Assembly: GCA_016786725.1 (NCBI GenBank)
Contig: JAEUVU010000007.1
Coordinates: forward strand, 310,001-374,000
Direction of reading: 5' to 3'
Origin: Ferruginibacter sp.
GTDB taxonomy: Bacteria; Bacteroidota; Bacteroidia; Chitinophagales; Chitinophagaceae
DNA: 64,000 nucleotides
This document shows, in pieces, positions 8,818 through 16,966 of this stretch (within the stretch, counting starts at the first letter, position 1; each line of letters begins with the position of its first letter). The translations under genes and the position numbers were made by a program. The notes beneath the pieces were generated by a model, which saw nothing but the letters and a program-made list of their open reading frames with translations, had not been told where the DNA came from and ran no database searches.

Positions 8818-9405
8818 ATGACGATAAGGCAAAGATTTTTAAAACTGGTTTACCCGTTATGGATATGGTGGGCAAATAAAAAAGAAGTAGGCACCAAAAA
8901 GCTATCAGCTCAGGAAGCTACACCCCCTGTTTCTTTTTATTCATTAAAAGATACACTGATCAATGGAACTGAATTTGATTTCAGCCAGTTGGAAGGAAAG
9001 AAGGTAATGCTGGTAAACACAGCATCCGACTGTGGCTACACAGGACAGTATGACGACCTGCAAAAACTGAGTGAACAGTATAAAGATAAGCTGGTTGTAC
9101 TGGGTTTTCCCGCTAACGATTTTAAGGAACAGGAAAAAGGAAGCAATGAAGAGATAGCGGAATTCTGCAAGTTAAATTTTGGTGTAAGTTTTCCATTAAT
9201 GAAAAAAAGCAGCGTAGTTAAAGGTGCAGATCAGAATAAAATTTTTGAATGGCTTACCAATGAAAATAACAACGGCTGGAACAATCAGCAGCCATCCTGG
9301 AATTTTTGTAAGTATATTGTGGATGAAGAGGGAAGGCTCACTAATTTTTTCGGATCAACCATTGAGCCTTTGGGAACAGAAATAACAACAGTATTAAACC
9401 AGTAA
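8818..9405 (+). CDS. Glutathione peroxidase family protein (Cys type)
   Basis: A 195-residue peroxidase of the GPx fold. The peroxidatic residue is Cys72 (NTASDCGYTGQYDDLQ), and the family tetrad can be followed as the Gln of FKEQEKGS and the Trp-Asn of SWNFCKY. The usual FPCNQF segment reads FPANDF, so the cysteine often found there is missing. An N-terminal stretch of about 35 residues (RQRFLKLVYPLWIWWANKK) is short, basic and aromatic, and could associate with the membrane. The electron donor, glutathione or more likely thioredoxin, cannot be told from sequence. Confidence 0.88.
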   Translation: MTIRQRFLKLVYPLWIWWANKKEVGTKKLSAQEATPPVSFYSLKDTLINGTEFDFSQLEGKKVMLVNTASDCGYTGQYDDLQKLSEQYKDKLVVLGFPANDFKEQEKGSNEEIAEFCKLNFGVSFPLMKKSSVVKGADQNKIFEWLTNENNNGWNNQQPSWNFCKYIVDEEGRLTNFFGSTIEPLGTEITTVLNQ

Positions 9406-9414
9406 AAATTTGTT

Positions 9415-9945
9415 ATGCTTCAGCAAAAAGATTTTAGTTTTATTTACCGGTATTTCATAGCCGAAAAGCAGGAAAGCCTCTTGTTTTTGATTGTAGGTAT
9501 GGTGGCTGTTTTACTGGCTGTTGTATGCTGGTTCTTCATTAAAAGCAATCCTGCATTTTATAAAGGTGCTGCCATTCCCTTACTGGCAATCGGTCTTATT
9601 CAAATGGTGGTGGGTTATACCGTTTATTCAAGAACTGATAAACAGCAAAAAGATATTGCTTACAATATTGGCATGGAGCCGGTTGCATATGTTAAAAGCA
9701 CCGAACTTCCACGAATGAAAACCGTGATGAAGAACTTTGTAATCTTTCGCTGGGTGGAAATTGCTTTTATCATTACCGGCCTGGTACTGATCTTTCTTTT
9801 CAGGCAAAATGCAGGTAAGGCATTTTGGTATGGCCTTGGAGTTGCTTTGGCGATACAGGGTGCGATTGGGCTTGGCTTAGATTATTTTGCAGAACGAAGG
9901 GGGAGGGTTTATACAAATGAGTTGCAGAAGATAGTATCCGTTTAG
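9415..9945 (+). CDS. Integral membrane protein of unknown function
   Basis: A 176-residue protein with four predicted membrane helices at about residues 22-43, 51-68, 111-129 and 136-153. A Lys/Asp-rich cytoplasmic loop (SRTDKQQKDIAYN) follows the second pair boundary, and the tail is basic (ERRGRVYTNELQK). I do not recognise the family. It follows the glutathione peroxidase gene by 9 bp and is the last gene of that likely operon. Its TAG stop shares its last base with the left repeat of the adjacent RAYT element, so the element sits exactly at the gene's 3' end. Confidence 0.7.
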   Translation: MLQQKDFSFIYRYFIAEKQESLLFLIVGMVAVLLAVVCWFFIKSNPAFYKGAAIPLLAIGLIQMVVGYTVYSRTDKQQKDIAYNIGMEPVAYVKSTELPRMKTVMKNFVIFRWVEIAFIITGLVLIFLFRQNAGKAFWYGLGVALAIQGAIGLGLDYFAERRGRVYTNELQKIVSV

Positions 9946-9972
9946 GGTCGGGACGCTAGAGCGGCCTGAACC
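9945..9972. repeat. Left REP-like terminal repeat of the RAYT element
   Basis: Reads GGGTCGGGACGCT, then AGAGCGGCCTGAACC. It corresponds in inverted orientation to the right repeat at 10664-10709 but lacks the internal hairpin found there, so it is a shortened copy. Confidence 0.75.
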
Positions 9973-9999
9973 CTGATTATTACAGCCTGAAGAATAGCA

Positions 10000-10602
10000 C
10001 TAATAAAACTTTGCTACAGTTGATTCTTCCAAAGGATAATCTGATCTGTTAATTATGTCGCCTTTTGATAAATCAGTGATCTCAAAAAATAATTCCTTAT
10101 TACATAATGTGCCTTTACGTACTCCAATATAATCCGGGTAAGATGACCACTGCCATTCTTTTAAATCCTTTGTAAGTCCTGCTCTTAAAGGATTGTTGTG
10201 AATATAAAAGAAGCAGTTCTCAGCATAGCTCACTTGCTTTCCTTCAACTTGTTCAGATAAAATTTTGACCTTTGTTTTTTGTTGAAACAATGAACCAGTA
10301 GTTTTATTTTGCTTGTTTATTGCCTGGGAATAACTGCTTAACAATATACCAACACGATATGCGAACTCCTGCATAGGTTTTCCGCCAAACGAACCCCGTT
10401 CAGACACACTTTTTTCATTGGCCTGTATAATTATATGAAAGTGATTTGGCATCAGGCAATAGCAAATAATTTCTGAGCAGATTGCCAATTGCTCCCGAAT
10501 CTTTTTTATGAAGTAAATGTAATTGTTATCGTTGAAGAATATTGGTTGCTTATTGTTCCCTCTGTTGTAAATGTGATAGCATTCGTTTTGTAAGAGATGC
10601 AT
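10000..10602 (-). CDS. REP-associated tyrosine transposase (Y1_Tnp/IS200-like)
   Basis: A 200-residue protein of the HUH single-tyrosine family. The metal-binding HUH motif is seen in LMPNHFHIIIQ, and the catalytic Tyr most likely in FFYIHNNPLRAGL, a sequence typical of RAYTs. The N-terminus (NECYHIYNRGNN) and the WSSYPDYIG segment also fit. RAYTs cut single-stranded DNA at REP hairpins and are usually kept as single chromosomal genes. The flanking inverted REP-like repeats support this. The gene is intact, and the ATG at 10602 starts the conserved domain directly. Confidence 0.9.
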   Translation of the reverse strand: MHLLQNECYHIYNRGNNKQPIFFNDNNYIYFIKKIREQLAICSEIICYCLMPNHFHIIIQANEKSVSERGSFGGKPMQEFAYRVGILLSSYSQAINKQNKTTGSLFQQKTKVKILSEQVEGKQVSYAENCFFYIHNNPLRAGLTKDLKEWQWSSYPDYIGVRKGTLCNKELFFEITDLSKGDIINRSDYPLEESTVAKFY

Positions 10603-10663
10603 GAGTTTAATTTTAGGGCATGCTTTTGCGTTTCAACCAAAATTTATGATGGCGTTATTAAAT

Positions 10664-10709
10664 GGTTCAGGTCGCTCCTTAGCGTAGCTAAGGTTAAGCG
10701 TCCCGACCC
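10664..10709. repeat. Right REP-like terminal repeat with internal hairpin
   Basis: Begins GGTTCAGGTCGCTC, ends AGCGTCCCGACCC, and has the perfect 7-bp hairpin CCTTAGC-GTA-GCTAAGG in the middle (10677-10693). It is the likely recognition structure for the neighbouring transposase. Confidence 0.75.
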
Positions 10710-10711
10710 AA

Positions 10712-11749
10712 TTACACCGGGCACTTCTCATGATAATTCACCAACTCTATCGGTGTTTTCTGAAACTCGTAACCGGCGTACTTAATATTTATTTCATCCA
10801 GCACCGCATCAATCTCTTCTACCGTTTCAAGCGTAACCAATTTTAACCGGTAATCTTTTATACCAGGTAATCCTTTTAAATAATTGGTGTAATGCCTGCG
10901 CATTTCAAAAATGCCAACCTTGGGGCCCTTCCATTCAAAGGATTTATGCAAATGTTTTTTGCAAACTGCAATTCTATCTTCAATAGTGGGTGATGGCAGA
11001 TGCTCTCCTGTTTTTAGAAAGTGTTTTATCTCATCAAATATCCAGGGGTAACCGATAGCGGCACGGCCAATCATAATACCATCTACCCCATATTTGTTTT
11101 TATATTCCAGCGCTTTTTCAGGACTGTCAATATCGCCGTTGCCAAAAATGGGGATGTTTATTCTCGGATTATTTTTCACTTTGCCAATCAGCTCCCAATC
11201 TGCCTGGCCCTTGTACATCTGTGTACGTGTGCGGCCATGAATTGCCAAAGCTTTTATGCCAACATCCTGCAAACGCTCCGCAACTTCTTCAATATTCTTT
11301 GTGTTCTCATCCCAACCCAATCTTGTTTTTACAGTAACGGGCAGTGAAGTTGACCTTACTACCGAACTGGTTAGCCGCACCATCAGGTCAAGATCTTTCA
11401 GCACACCTGCACCAGCACCTTTTAGCGCTACTTTTTTTACCGGGCATCCAAAATTAATATCCAGCAGATCAGGATTTGTTACATCTACAATTTTTGCCGC
11501 CAAAGAAAGACTTTCTTCATCGCCACCAAATATCTGTACGCCTACCGGTTTTTCGTAATCAAAAATGTCCAGCTTCTGGCGGCTTTTAATGGCGTCCCTT
11601 ATCAAACCTTCACTGCTGATGAACTCGGTGTACATCAGGTCGGCACCCTTATCCTTGCAAACAGCACGAAAAGGCGGATCGCTTACGTCCTCCATGGGCG
11701 CCAGCAACAGTGGAAAATCGGGTAATTGTATTTGGCCTATGTTTGGCAT
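10712..11749 (-). CDS. dusB: tRNA-dihydrouridine synthase
   Basis: A 345-residue FMN enzyme that reduces uridines in tRNA to dihydrouridine. The family start LLLAPMEDVSDPPFR, the catalytic cysteine in DINFGCPVKKV, FMN/RNA-binding VKTRLGWDE and AIHGRTRTQMYKG, and the phosphate loop FGNGDI with GIMIGRAAIGYPWIF are all visible. Length and spacing fit the DusB group. It starts at ATG 11749 and diverges from the CPBP protease gene; its 3' end abuts the RAYT element. Confidence 0.93.
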   Translation of the reverse strand: MPNIGQIQLPDFPLLLAPMEDVSDPPFRAVCKDKGADLMYTEFISSEGLIRDAIKSRQKLDIFDYEKPVGVQIFGGDEESLSLAAKIVDVTNPDLLDINFGCPVKKVALKGAGAGVLKDLDLMVRLTSSVVRSTSLPVTVKTRLGWDENTKNIEEVAERLQDVGIKALAIHGRTRTQMYKGQADWELIGKVKNNPRINIPIFGNGDIDSPEKALEYKNKYGVDGIMIGRAAIGYPWIFDEIKHFLKTGEHLPSPTIEDRIAVCKKHLHKSFEWKGPKVGIFEMRRHYTNYLKGLPGIKDYRLKLVTLETVEEIDAVLDEINIKYAGYEFQKTPIELVNYHEKCPV

Positions 11750-11815
11750 TTAATTTTTTAAACCTTTTTGTGATTGTATATTGCGGCAGCAAATTTACAA
11801 CTAATCGGCTTAGCT

Positions 11816-12817
11816 ATGCAATACAGGAGTGTTAAAGGATTTACCGGATGGGGGCAATTGGGCATTCTATTGATTTTCCTGGGGGCAGGGTTTATATTGG
11901 GCGGAGGTATTCAGTTGCTGATTGGCATGCGATTGATTCCTTCGGGCTTACCTCCCGATAAAATGGCACAGGCAATGATGGATGCCATGACGAAGCCGGA
12001 AAATGTGGGAGCGGCAAGACTATCGCAGGTACTGGGGCAATTTTGCATTTTATTTGTTCCATCAGTTTTATACCTGCTTGTTTGCCATGGCAAAAATAAA
12101 TTCTGGCTTGGCTTTAATAAACACATCAATGCCCGGCAAATACTTTTAGGTTTTGTGCTTATTTTTATGGCCAATATCATCGCCAACCCGCTGGCTATCC
12201 TCACAAAAGAAATGCTGAAAAACTACCCCGACCTGAACGCATTGGGTATGCGGCTGGAAATTGAATATACCAGGCAGGTAACTGCATTAAGCAATCTTAA
12301 AAGCTGGGGCGAATTCTGGATGGCGATCCTCATCATGGGTTTTTTTGCAGCCGTATTTGAAGAAGTATTTTTCAGGGGAACCGTGCAGAATTTACTGGAG
12401 CGTTGGTGGAAAAACCCTTTTTTAGCCATATTGGCAACATCGGTGTTATTCAGTTTTATTCATATGTCGGTGTATCTTTTTTTAAGCAGGATAGTACTGG
12501 GTTTTGTTTTAGGGCTGATGTACCAGCGCAGTAAAAATATCTGGGTTAATATTATCGCTCATTTTTTAAACAACAGCATAGCGGTGATACAATTGTTCTG
12601 GCTGTCAACCCACAAACAAAAAATAGAAGTGGATAAAATAGACCCTGATGTACCCTGGTGGGCAGGGTTGACCGGAGTTGTAATTACCTGGGGTTTGTTT
12701 TTGCTTTTTGAAAAAGTTTCGTCCAAAAATAAAATGCAGGTAGATTTTGAAGAACAGAACCTGCTGGATAAAAGTGAAGTACTTCACCCGTTTGCCAAAA
12801 ATAAAAACAACCAATAG
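11816..12817 (+). CDS. CPBP family intramembrane glutamic endopeptidase
   Basis: From the ATG at 11816 this is about 333 residues; an upstream TTG at 11774 is open but gives an atypical tail. Eight or so hydrophobic segments are visible. The CPBP (Abi/CAAX-like) active site is complete: Glu-Glu in AVFEEVFFRGTVQN, the FSFIHMS His, and NIIAHFLNNS. CPBP enzymes cleave membrane-embedded substrates; those in this case are unknown. Its TAG stop overlaps the GTG start of cdsA by one base, so the two are translationally coupled. Confidence 0.88.
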   Translation: MQYRSVKGFTGWGQLGILLIFLGAGFILGGGIQLLIGMRLIPSGLPPDKMAQAMMDAMTKPENVGAARLSQVLGQFCILFVPSVLYLLVCHGKNKFWLGFNKHINARQILLGFVLIFMANIIANPLAILTKEMLKNYPDLNALGMRLEIEYTRQVTALSNLKSWGEFWMAILIMGFFAAVFEEVFFRGTVQNLLERWWKNPFLAILATSVLFSFIHMSVYLFLSRIVLGFVLGLMYQRSKNIWVNIIAHFLNNSIAVIQLFWLSTHKQKIEVDKIDPDVPWWAGLTGVVITWGLFLLFEKVSSKNKMQVDFEEQNLLDKSEVLHPFAKNKNNQ

Positions 12818-13524
12818 TGGCGCTCAATATCCAAACCTTTAAGACCAGGGCTTTAACTGCATTGCTTTTTGTGGCAGTGATGCTTTTTGGGTTGCTATGG
12901 AATTTCTGGAGTTTTTTGCTATTGTTTACAGTGATACATTTTGGTTGTTGGTTTGAGTTTGTGAAGCTGATGAAGAAGATATATGCAGAGAAATATGTAG
13001 GATATTGTTTGTTTGGGCTGATTTATATAACAATGCCCGTGTTGATGATGTGCAGCCTTGCGGTTGAGTATAGAATTTATACAGTAAACATACCAAATGA
13101 ATTGATCTTTAACTGGGTAATAGCCTGTGGCATTATTTTTTCAATATGGGTTAACGATACCATGGCTTATCTTGTTGGTTCATTCATTGGCAAAACCCCG
13201 CTCACAAAAATTTCCCCTAAAAAAACCTGGGAGGGAACAATTGGGGGAATAGTGTTGTGTGTGATAGTTATAGGATTTCTGTATCCTTTGATCGTTTCGG
13301 AATTTACTGGTATAAATATTAAGTCAATACATTGGTTTGTCATTCCTGCCATCTGCGCTGTCTTCGGCACCTTTGGCGATCTTTTCGAAAGCAAATTAAA
13401 GCGTATGGCCGATGTAAAAGACAGCGGTAGCTTTATGCCGGGCCATGGCGGTTTTTTAGACCGCTTCGATTCACTGCTGGTTGCAATACCCTTTGTTTGG
13501 CTTTATGTAAAACTGTTTATTTAA
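12817..13524 (+). CDS. cdsA: Phosphatidate cytidylyltransferase
   Basis: A 235-residue membrane enzyme that makes CDP-diacylglycerol from phosphatidate and CTP. The C-terminal signature is complete (SKLKRMADVKDSGSF followed by PGHGGFLDRFDSL), and FIGKTPLTKISPKKTWEG precedes it. Six or so membrane helices are visible; at 235 residues it is slightly shorter than the E. coli enzyme. The GTG start at 12817 overlaps the CPBP stop codon. With Psd about 0.7 kb downstream it forms a phospholipid-synthesis neighbourhood. Confidence 0.94.
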   Translation: MALNIQTFKTRALTALLFVAVMLFGLLWNFWSFLLLFTVIHFGCWFEFVKLMKKIYAEKYVGYCLFGLIYITMPVLMMCSLAVEYRIYTVNIPNELIFNWVIACGIIFSIWVNDTMAYLVGSFIGKTPLTKISPKKTWEGTIGGIVLCVIVIGFLYPLIVSEFTGINIKSIHWFVIPAICAVFGTFGDLFESKLKRMADVKDSGSFMPGHGGFLDRFDSLLVAIPFVWLYVKLFI

Positions 13525-13541
13525 AGCATAAATTTTCATGT

Positions 13542-14186
13542 ATGAAATATCTGATGATCATTTGTTTTGCCTCCATTGCGTTTGGCTTCAACATTCAATA
13601 TAATGAAGCTTCAAGAAGGGTAAGTTATCCTCCCGCCTTTAAAATATTAAAGTTTGATAAAACCGAAAAAACTTTTAAAGACAGTGTGCAGGGAAAATTA
13701 GTTGATGGATTAAGCTGGCAGGATGCAGCAGGAGAACACAGGGTTTTGTTTACTGCAAAAGCAGTAGAAATGAATAAGGAAGGCCGGCAAAATGCTTTTA
13801 TATATGCTTATTGTTTCAGCAAACAAACCAACGGTTGGAAAAAGAAATGGGAAGTGAAAGACCGCATCACCGATTGCGAAGTTGATGCCACCTGCGAATT
13901 CTTTAGAGGTTCATTTACAGTAACCGATAAAAACGCCAATGATATTGGTGAAGTTTGTTTTTTGTACAAGCTCAGTTGCAAAGGTGATGTGAGTCCTGAT
14001 GAAAAGAAACTGATCATGTACGAGGGAGTGAATAAGTATGCAATTCGTGGCTCAACCATTTTGCAGTTTCCTGAAAGCAAAGAAGGTGGCGATAAAAAGA
14101 TAGATGCTTCTTTTAGCAAGGCCCACAAAGCTTTGCTTGATTTTGCCAACAGACAATGGGATAAGTTTGGAATAGCGAAGTACTAA
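13542..14186 (+). CDS. Exported protein resembling the M949_RS01915 family
   Basis: A 214-residue protein from the ATG at 13542 (an upstream TTG at 13497 would overlap cdsA). The N-terminus KYLMIICFASIAFGFNIQ is a signal peptide. The body contains WKKKWEVKDRITDCEVDATC and DIGEVCFLYKLSCKGDVSP, which I recall from a Bacteroidota family that databases name M949_RS01915 and link to surface polysaccharide synthesis. That link is from memory. Three or four cysteines could form disulfides. It lies between cdsA and psd, but its role there is not known. Confidence 0.6.
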   Translation: MKYLMIICFASIAFGFNIQYNEASRRVSYPPAFKILKFDKTEKTFKDSVQGKLVDGLSWQDAAGEHRVLFTAKAVEMNKEGRQNAFIYAYCFSKQTNGWKKKWEVKDRITDCEVDATCEFFRGSFTVTDKNANDIGEVCFLYKLSCKGDVSPDEKKLIMYEGVNKYAIRGSTILQFPESKEGGDKKIDASFSKAHKALLDFANRQWDKFGIAKY

Positions 14187-14234
14187 AACTGCTCAACCTC
14201 AACCTTAACCTCAAACTCATAACTCCAAACCCTT

Positions 14235-14242
14235 TATCTTTG
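14235..14242 (+). promoter_or_regulatory. Candidate -7 box upstream of psd
   Basis: TATCTTTG matches TAnnTTTG and ends 17 bp before the psd ATG. The spacer before it is a low-complexity run (CTCAACCTCAACCTTAACCTC), and no -33 TTG is found at the usual spacing. Confidence 0.3.
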
Positions 14243-14259
14243 CAGCTTAATTATACAGA

Positions 14260-14922
14260 ATGACCATACACAGGGAAGGATATAAAAGTATCGCTATCGG
14301 CGCTTTGATTTTTGGGGCAATTAACCTGGCAGTATTTTATTTTTTTAGCGCTTCATTTATGTGGTTGTGTGCAATCATATTCTTTCTAACGCTTGGTGTA
14401 TTATTGTTCCTGGTTTCATTTTTCCGTATTCCAAACCGGCAGTTAACTATCAGTGAAAATGCAATTATTGCACCGGCCGATGGAAAAGTGGTGGTTATTG
14501 AGGAAACAACTGATGAGGAATATTTTAAAGATAAACGCCTGCAGGTTTCTATTTTTATGAGTCCGGCTAATGTGCATGTAAACCGCAATCCAATGGATGG
14601 GGAAGTTGTTTACAATCAATACCACAAAGGCAAATACCTGGTGGCCTGGCATCCCAAATCATCAACAGAAAATGAGCGCCATTCAGTTGTTATCAGAAAA
14701 GACAACACCGAAGTGTTGGTTAAGCAAATTGCCGGCGCTTTGGCCAAACGCATTGTAAATTACCTGCAGGTGGGGCAAAAAGTAAAGCAGACAGAGGAAA
14801 TGGGCTTTATTAAGTTCGGCAGCAGGGTAGACCTGCTTTTACCCGTAGGAATCCACGTAAATGTAGCCCTAAACCAGGCTGTAAAAGGCGGTGTTACCAT
14901 AATTGCTACGCTCAAAAATTAA
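14260..14922 (+). CDS. psd: Phosphatidylserine decarboxylase, short (PSD-A) form
   Basis: A 220-residue pyruvoyl enzyme that turns phosphatidylserine into phosphatidylethanolamine. Two membrane helices occupy residues 11-55. APADGKVVVIEE and FMSPANVHVNRNPMDG follow, then the self-cleavage site FGSRVDLLLP with Ser188 as the pyruvoyl precursor. The long form has LGST at this place; GSRVD is usual in the short form. It acts at the inner membrane next in the pathway after CdsA and phosphatidylserine synthase, the latter not being in this window. Confidence 0.94.
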   Translation: MTIHREGYKSIAIGALIFGAINLAVFYFFSASFMWLCAIIFFLTLGVLLFLVSFFRIPNRQLTISENAIIAPADGKVVVIEETTDEEYFKDKRLQVSIFMSPANVHVNRNPMDGEVVYNQYHKGKYLVAWHPKSSTENERHSVVIRKDNTEVLVKQIAGALAKRIVNYLQVGQKVKQTEEMGFIKFGSRVDLLLPVGIHVNVALNQAVKGGVTIIATLKN

Positions 14923-14999
14923 CAATTGGCTATTGGTGGGGTGCAATTTATCGCTTACTTTTACGTTTGTAAATCAACAAATAAATTAAAAATATAGTT

Positions 15000-15215
15000 A
15001 TGAAGAAAGTAATTTTATTAGCTACTGCATTTTTGTTTGTAACAGGCGTTGCTATGGCCGACAAAGGAAAAAAGAAGAAAAAATGCGCTAAAGGTAAAAC
15101 CTGCTGCACCAAATCAGAAGCCAAAACTGCCGGATGCTCAAAAGATTCAAAGGATGCTGCTGCAACCAAATCTTGCTGCAAAGACAAGGCAAAAGCTACT
15201 ACGGTAAGTATGTAA
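15000..15215 (+). CDS. Small exported Lys/Cys-rich protein
   Basis: A 71-residue protein with a signal peptide (KKVILLATAFLFVTGVAMA, cut before DKGKKKKK). The mature part of about 51 residues is roughly one-third Lys and has six Cys, in KKCAKGKTCCTKSEA, TAGCSKDSKD and TKSCCKDKAK, two of them CC pairs. It may bind metal or nucleic acid or be cross-linked by disulfides; no function is known to me. It has its own terminator, and TACGTTTG at 14962-14969 is a good -7 match, so it is probably expressed alone. Similar short KKKKC proteins occur in Chitinophagaceae, from memory. Confidence 0.75.
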   Translation: MKKVILLATAFLFVTGVAMADKGKKKKKCAKGKTCCTKSEAKTAGCSKDSKDAAATKSCCKDKAKATTVSM

Positions 15216-15237
15216 TTTAAAGCTGAAAATTTATTTT

Positions 15238-15264
15238 AAAACCTTCTGCAAAGAAGGTTTTTTT
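15238..15264 (+). terminator. Rho-independent terminator after the Lys/Cys-rich peptide gene
   Basis: A perfect 10-bp stem AAAACCTTCT (15238-15247) / AGAAGGTTTT (15252-15261) with a GCAA tetraloop is followed by more T residues. It lies 22 bp after the stop. Confidence 0.88.
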
Positions 15265-15315
15265 GTGCCCGGGATTTCAGCAGTGGTGAGTTTGGTATCA
15301 TTGCTATCAATTTTA

Positions 15316-15386
15316 CTGTCAGTCTGCACCTGTCGAAGACGGGATAGTTGAATATAGCCCCGGTTTCGACAGGCTCAACCTGACAG
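15316..15386. repeat. Palindromic intergenic repeat, copy 1
   Basis: Arms at 15316-15337 and 15365-15386 begin CTGTCAG and meet at CTGTCGAA/TTCGACAG. 18 of 22 positions pair, and the 27-nt loop includes GACGGGAT. It lies between two convergent genes. Copies 2 and 3 are at 28382-28450 and 36731-36802. Confidence 0.8.
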
Positions 15387-15414
15387 CTTTTCAAATTAGC
15401 GCACTTCTGTAAGT

Positions 15415-16113
15415 TTAAAAAATTTGTTCCAGTTGGTCGAGATGTGTAACTGTAAACGTAGGTTTTATTTGAGGCACAGCATTAATATGGTTTACAAAAA
15501 CAGTATCCATCCCTGCATTCATGGCGCCCTGTATATCAGCCTCCAGGTTATCGCCTATCATTATGCTTTCATGCAACGATGATTTTGCTTTATCCATCGC
15601 AAAATCAAAGATCTCTTTTTTGGGTTTCAGGCTGTTGCTGGCTTCAGATGTTATTACATGTGTGAAATAGCCGCTCAAACCGCTATGGTTTAATTTACTC
15701 CACTGTGTTTTTTCAAAACCATTGGTAATTAAATGCAGGCTGTATTTTTTTGCTGTGAGGTAATCTAAAATCTCAATGGTATGCGGAAAGAGCGTTTTTT
15801 TGGTAGGAAGAATTTCGAGAAAATGGCCGCTCATTTCCCTGGCAAGCGGTTCGTCGGCAATTTTAAAATCAAGCATGGTGCGCCACATGCGTTTCCACTT
15901 CAAGTCTTCAGATGTGATCAAACCCTTGTGATAACGCTCCCACAAAACTTCATTGTGAAATAAATATTTGGGATAAAAATCTTCAAAATCAATATTGATC
16001 CTTTTGTAGAGGTTCAACATAGAGTAAAGATCGGCCAGCGATTCTTTGGCATTGGTTTCAAAATCCCAGAGGGTATGGTCAAGGTCGAAAAAAAGATGTT
16101 TATACTGCGGCAC
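15415..16113 (-). CDS. YjjG family noncanonical pyrimidine nucleotidase (HAD hydrolase)
   Basis: A 232-residue HAD phosphatase. Motif I is FFDLDHTLWDF (Asp10 nucleophile, Asp12 acid/base), motif II is HLITNGFEK, the Lys is in NSLKPKKEIFDFA, and motif IV is MIGDNLEADIQGAMNAG. The cap (about residues 20-90) and the GF-K-Q-K/L segment fit the YjjG group, which dephosphorylates noncanonical pyrimidine nucleoside monophosphates and so protects DNA from them. The gene stands alone, diverging from the SDR gene. Confidence 0.85.
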   Translation of the reverse strand: MPQYKHLFFDLDHTLWDFETNAKESLADLYSMLNLYKRINIDFEDFYPKYLFHNEVLWERYHKGLITSEDLKWKRMWRTMLDFKIADEPLAREMSGHFLEILPTKKTLFPHTIEILDYLTAKKYSLHLITNGFEKTQWSKLNHSGLSGYFTHVITSEASNSLKPKKEIFDFAMDKAKSSLHESIMIGDNLEADIQGAMNAGMDTVFVNHINAVPQIKPTFTVTHLDQLEQIF

Positions 16114-16185
16114 TTTTTGATATCAATTTTAATGCAGAGAGATTAACTTTAACCCCGGTTGCAAGATACTAATTAACAAATCATC

Positions 16186-16893
16186 ATGAATATAATAATT
16201 ACAGGCGCATCAAAGGGATTGGGAAAAGCCGTTGCAGAAATTTTTGCAGCAGATAAACAGGGCCACCAGTTTTTTCTTTGCGCAAGAAATACAGCCGAAC
16301 TGGAAGTGACTGCATCAGACCTGCAAAAAAGTTTTCCGGAAAATAAAATTCATGTAAAAAGCTGTGATGTATCCGATAAAGCTTCTTTAAAGGAATTTGT
16401 GGCATGGATACATGGCTATACCTCAAAAATTGATACACTGATAAACAATGCCGGCACATATTTACCCGGCAGCGCTTATGGAGAAGATGATGGGGCGCTT
16501 GAAGAAATGATGGAAGTAAATTTATACAGCGCTTATCATTTAACCCGGATGATTTTGCCAGGTATGATTAAACACAAAGGGGGCCACATTTTCAATATGT
16601 GTTCCATCGCTTCTATAAATGCATATCCCAACGGAGGCGCTTACAGCATCAGCAAATTTGCATTGTACGGATTTAGTAAAAACCTGCGTGAAGAAATGAA
16701 GCCTCATGGCATAAAAGTTACGCACGTGTTGCCGGGAGCGGCTTATACCGATAGCTGGAGCGGTAGCGGTGTTGATCCCAAACGCATTATGGAAGCTGCG
16801 GATGTTGCAAAAATGATCTATGCAGCAGCACAACTTTCGCCACAGGCCTGTGTTGAAGAGATTATTATGCGGCCACAATCGGGCGACCTTTAA
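16186..16893 (+). CDS. Short-chain dehydrogenase/reductase
   Basis: A 235-residue classical SDR. The cofactor-binding TGASKGLGKA (residues 6-15), the NNAG motif (87-90), a catalytic Ser near 140-143 (NMCSIAS) and Tyr153/Lys157 (AYSISK) are all in place. It lacks membrane segments. The substrate is unknown; the 3-ketoacyl-reductase-like shape is common to many family members. The start ATG at 16186 gives the canonical N-terminal strand MNIIITGASKG. Confidence 0.9.
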   Translation: MNIIITGASKGLGKAVAEIFAADKQGHQFFLCARNTAELEVTASDLQKSFPENKIHVKSCDVSDKASLKEFVAWIHGYTSKIDTLINNAGTYLPGSAYGEDDGALEEMMEVNLYSAYHLTRMILPGMIKHKGGHIFNMCSIASINAYPNGGAYSISKFALYGFSKNLREEMKPHGIKVTHVLPGAAYTDSWSGSGVDPKRIMEAADVAKMIYAAAQLSPQACVEEIIMRPQSGDL

Positions 16894-16966
16894 CAAATTA
16901 TTTTACCCTTTATACTTTTATGATTCACCCGTAAAATAGCAATCCGCTATTTTTGTTACAGTGATT

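Larger units (their letters stand above)
9945..10709. mobile_element. RAYT/REP element bracketed by terminal inverted repeats
   Basis: The left end (9945-9972) and the complement of the right end (10664-10709) share GGGTCGGGACGCT at the outside and GAGCG(G/A)CCTGAACC at the inside. In the right copy these are separated by a perfect hairpin CCTTAGC-GTA-GCTAAGG (10677-10693). Between them lies one transposase gene. The left end touches the stop codon of the upstream gene and the right end lies 2 bp from the dusB stop, so the element fills the gap between two stop codons without damaging either gene. Confidence 0.75.
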
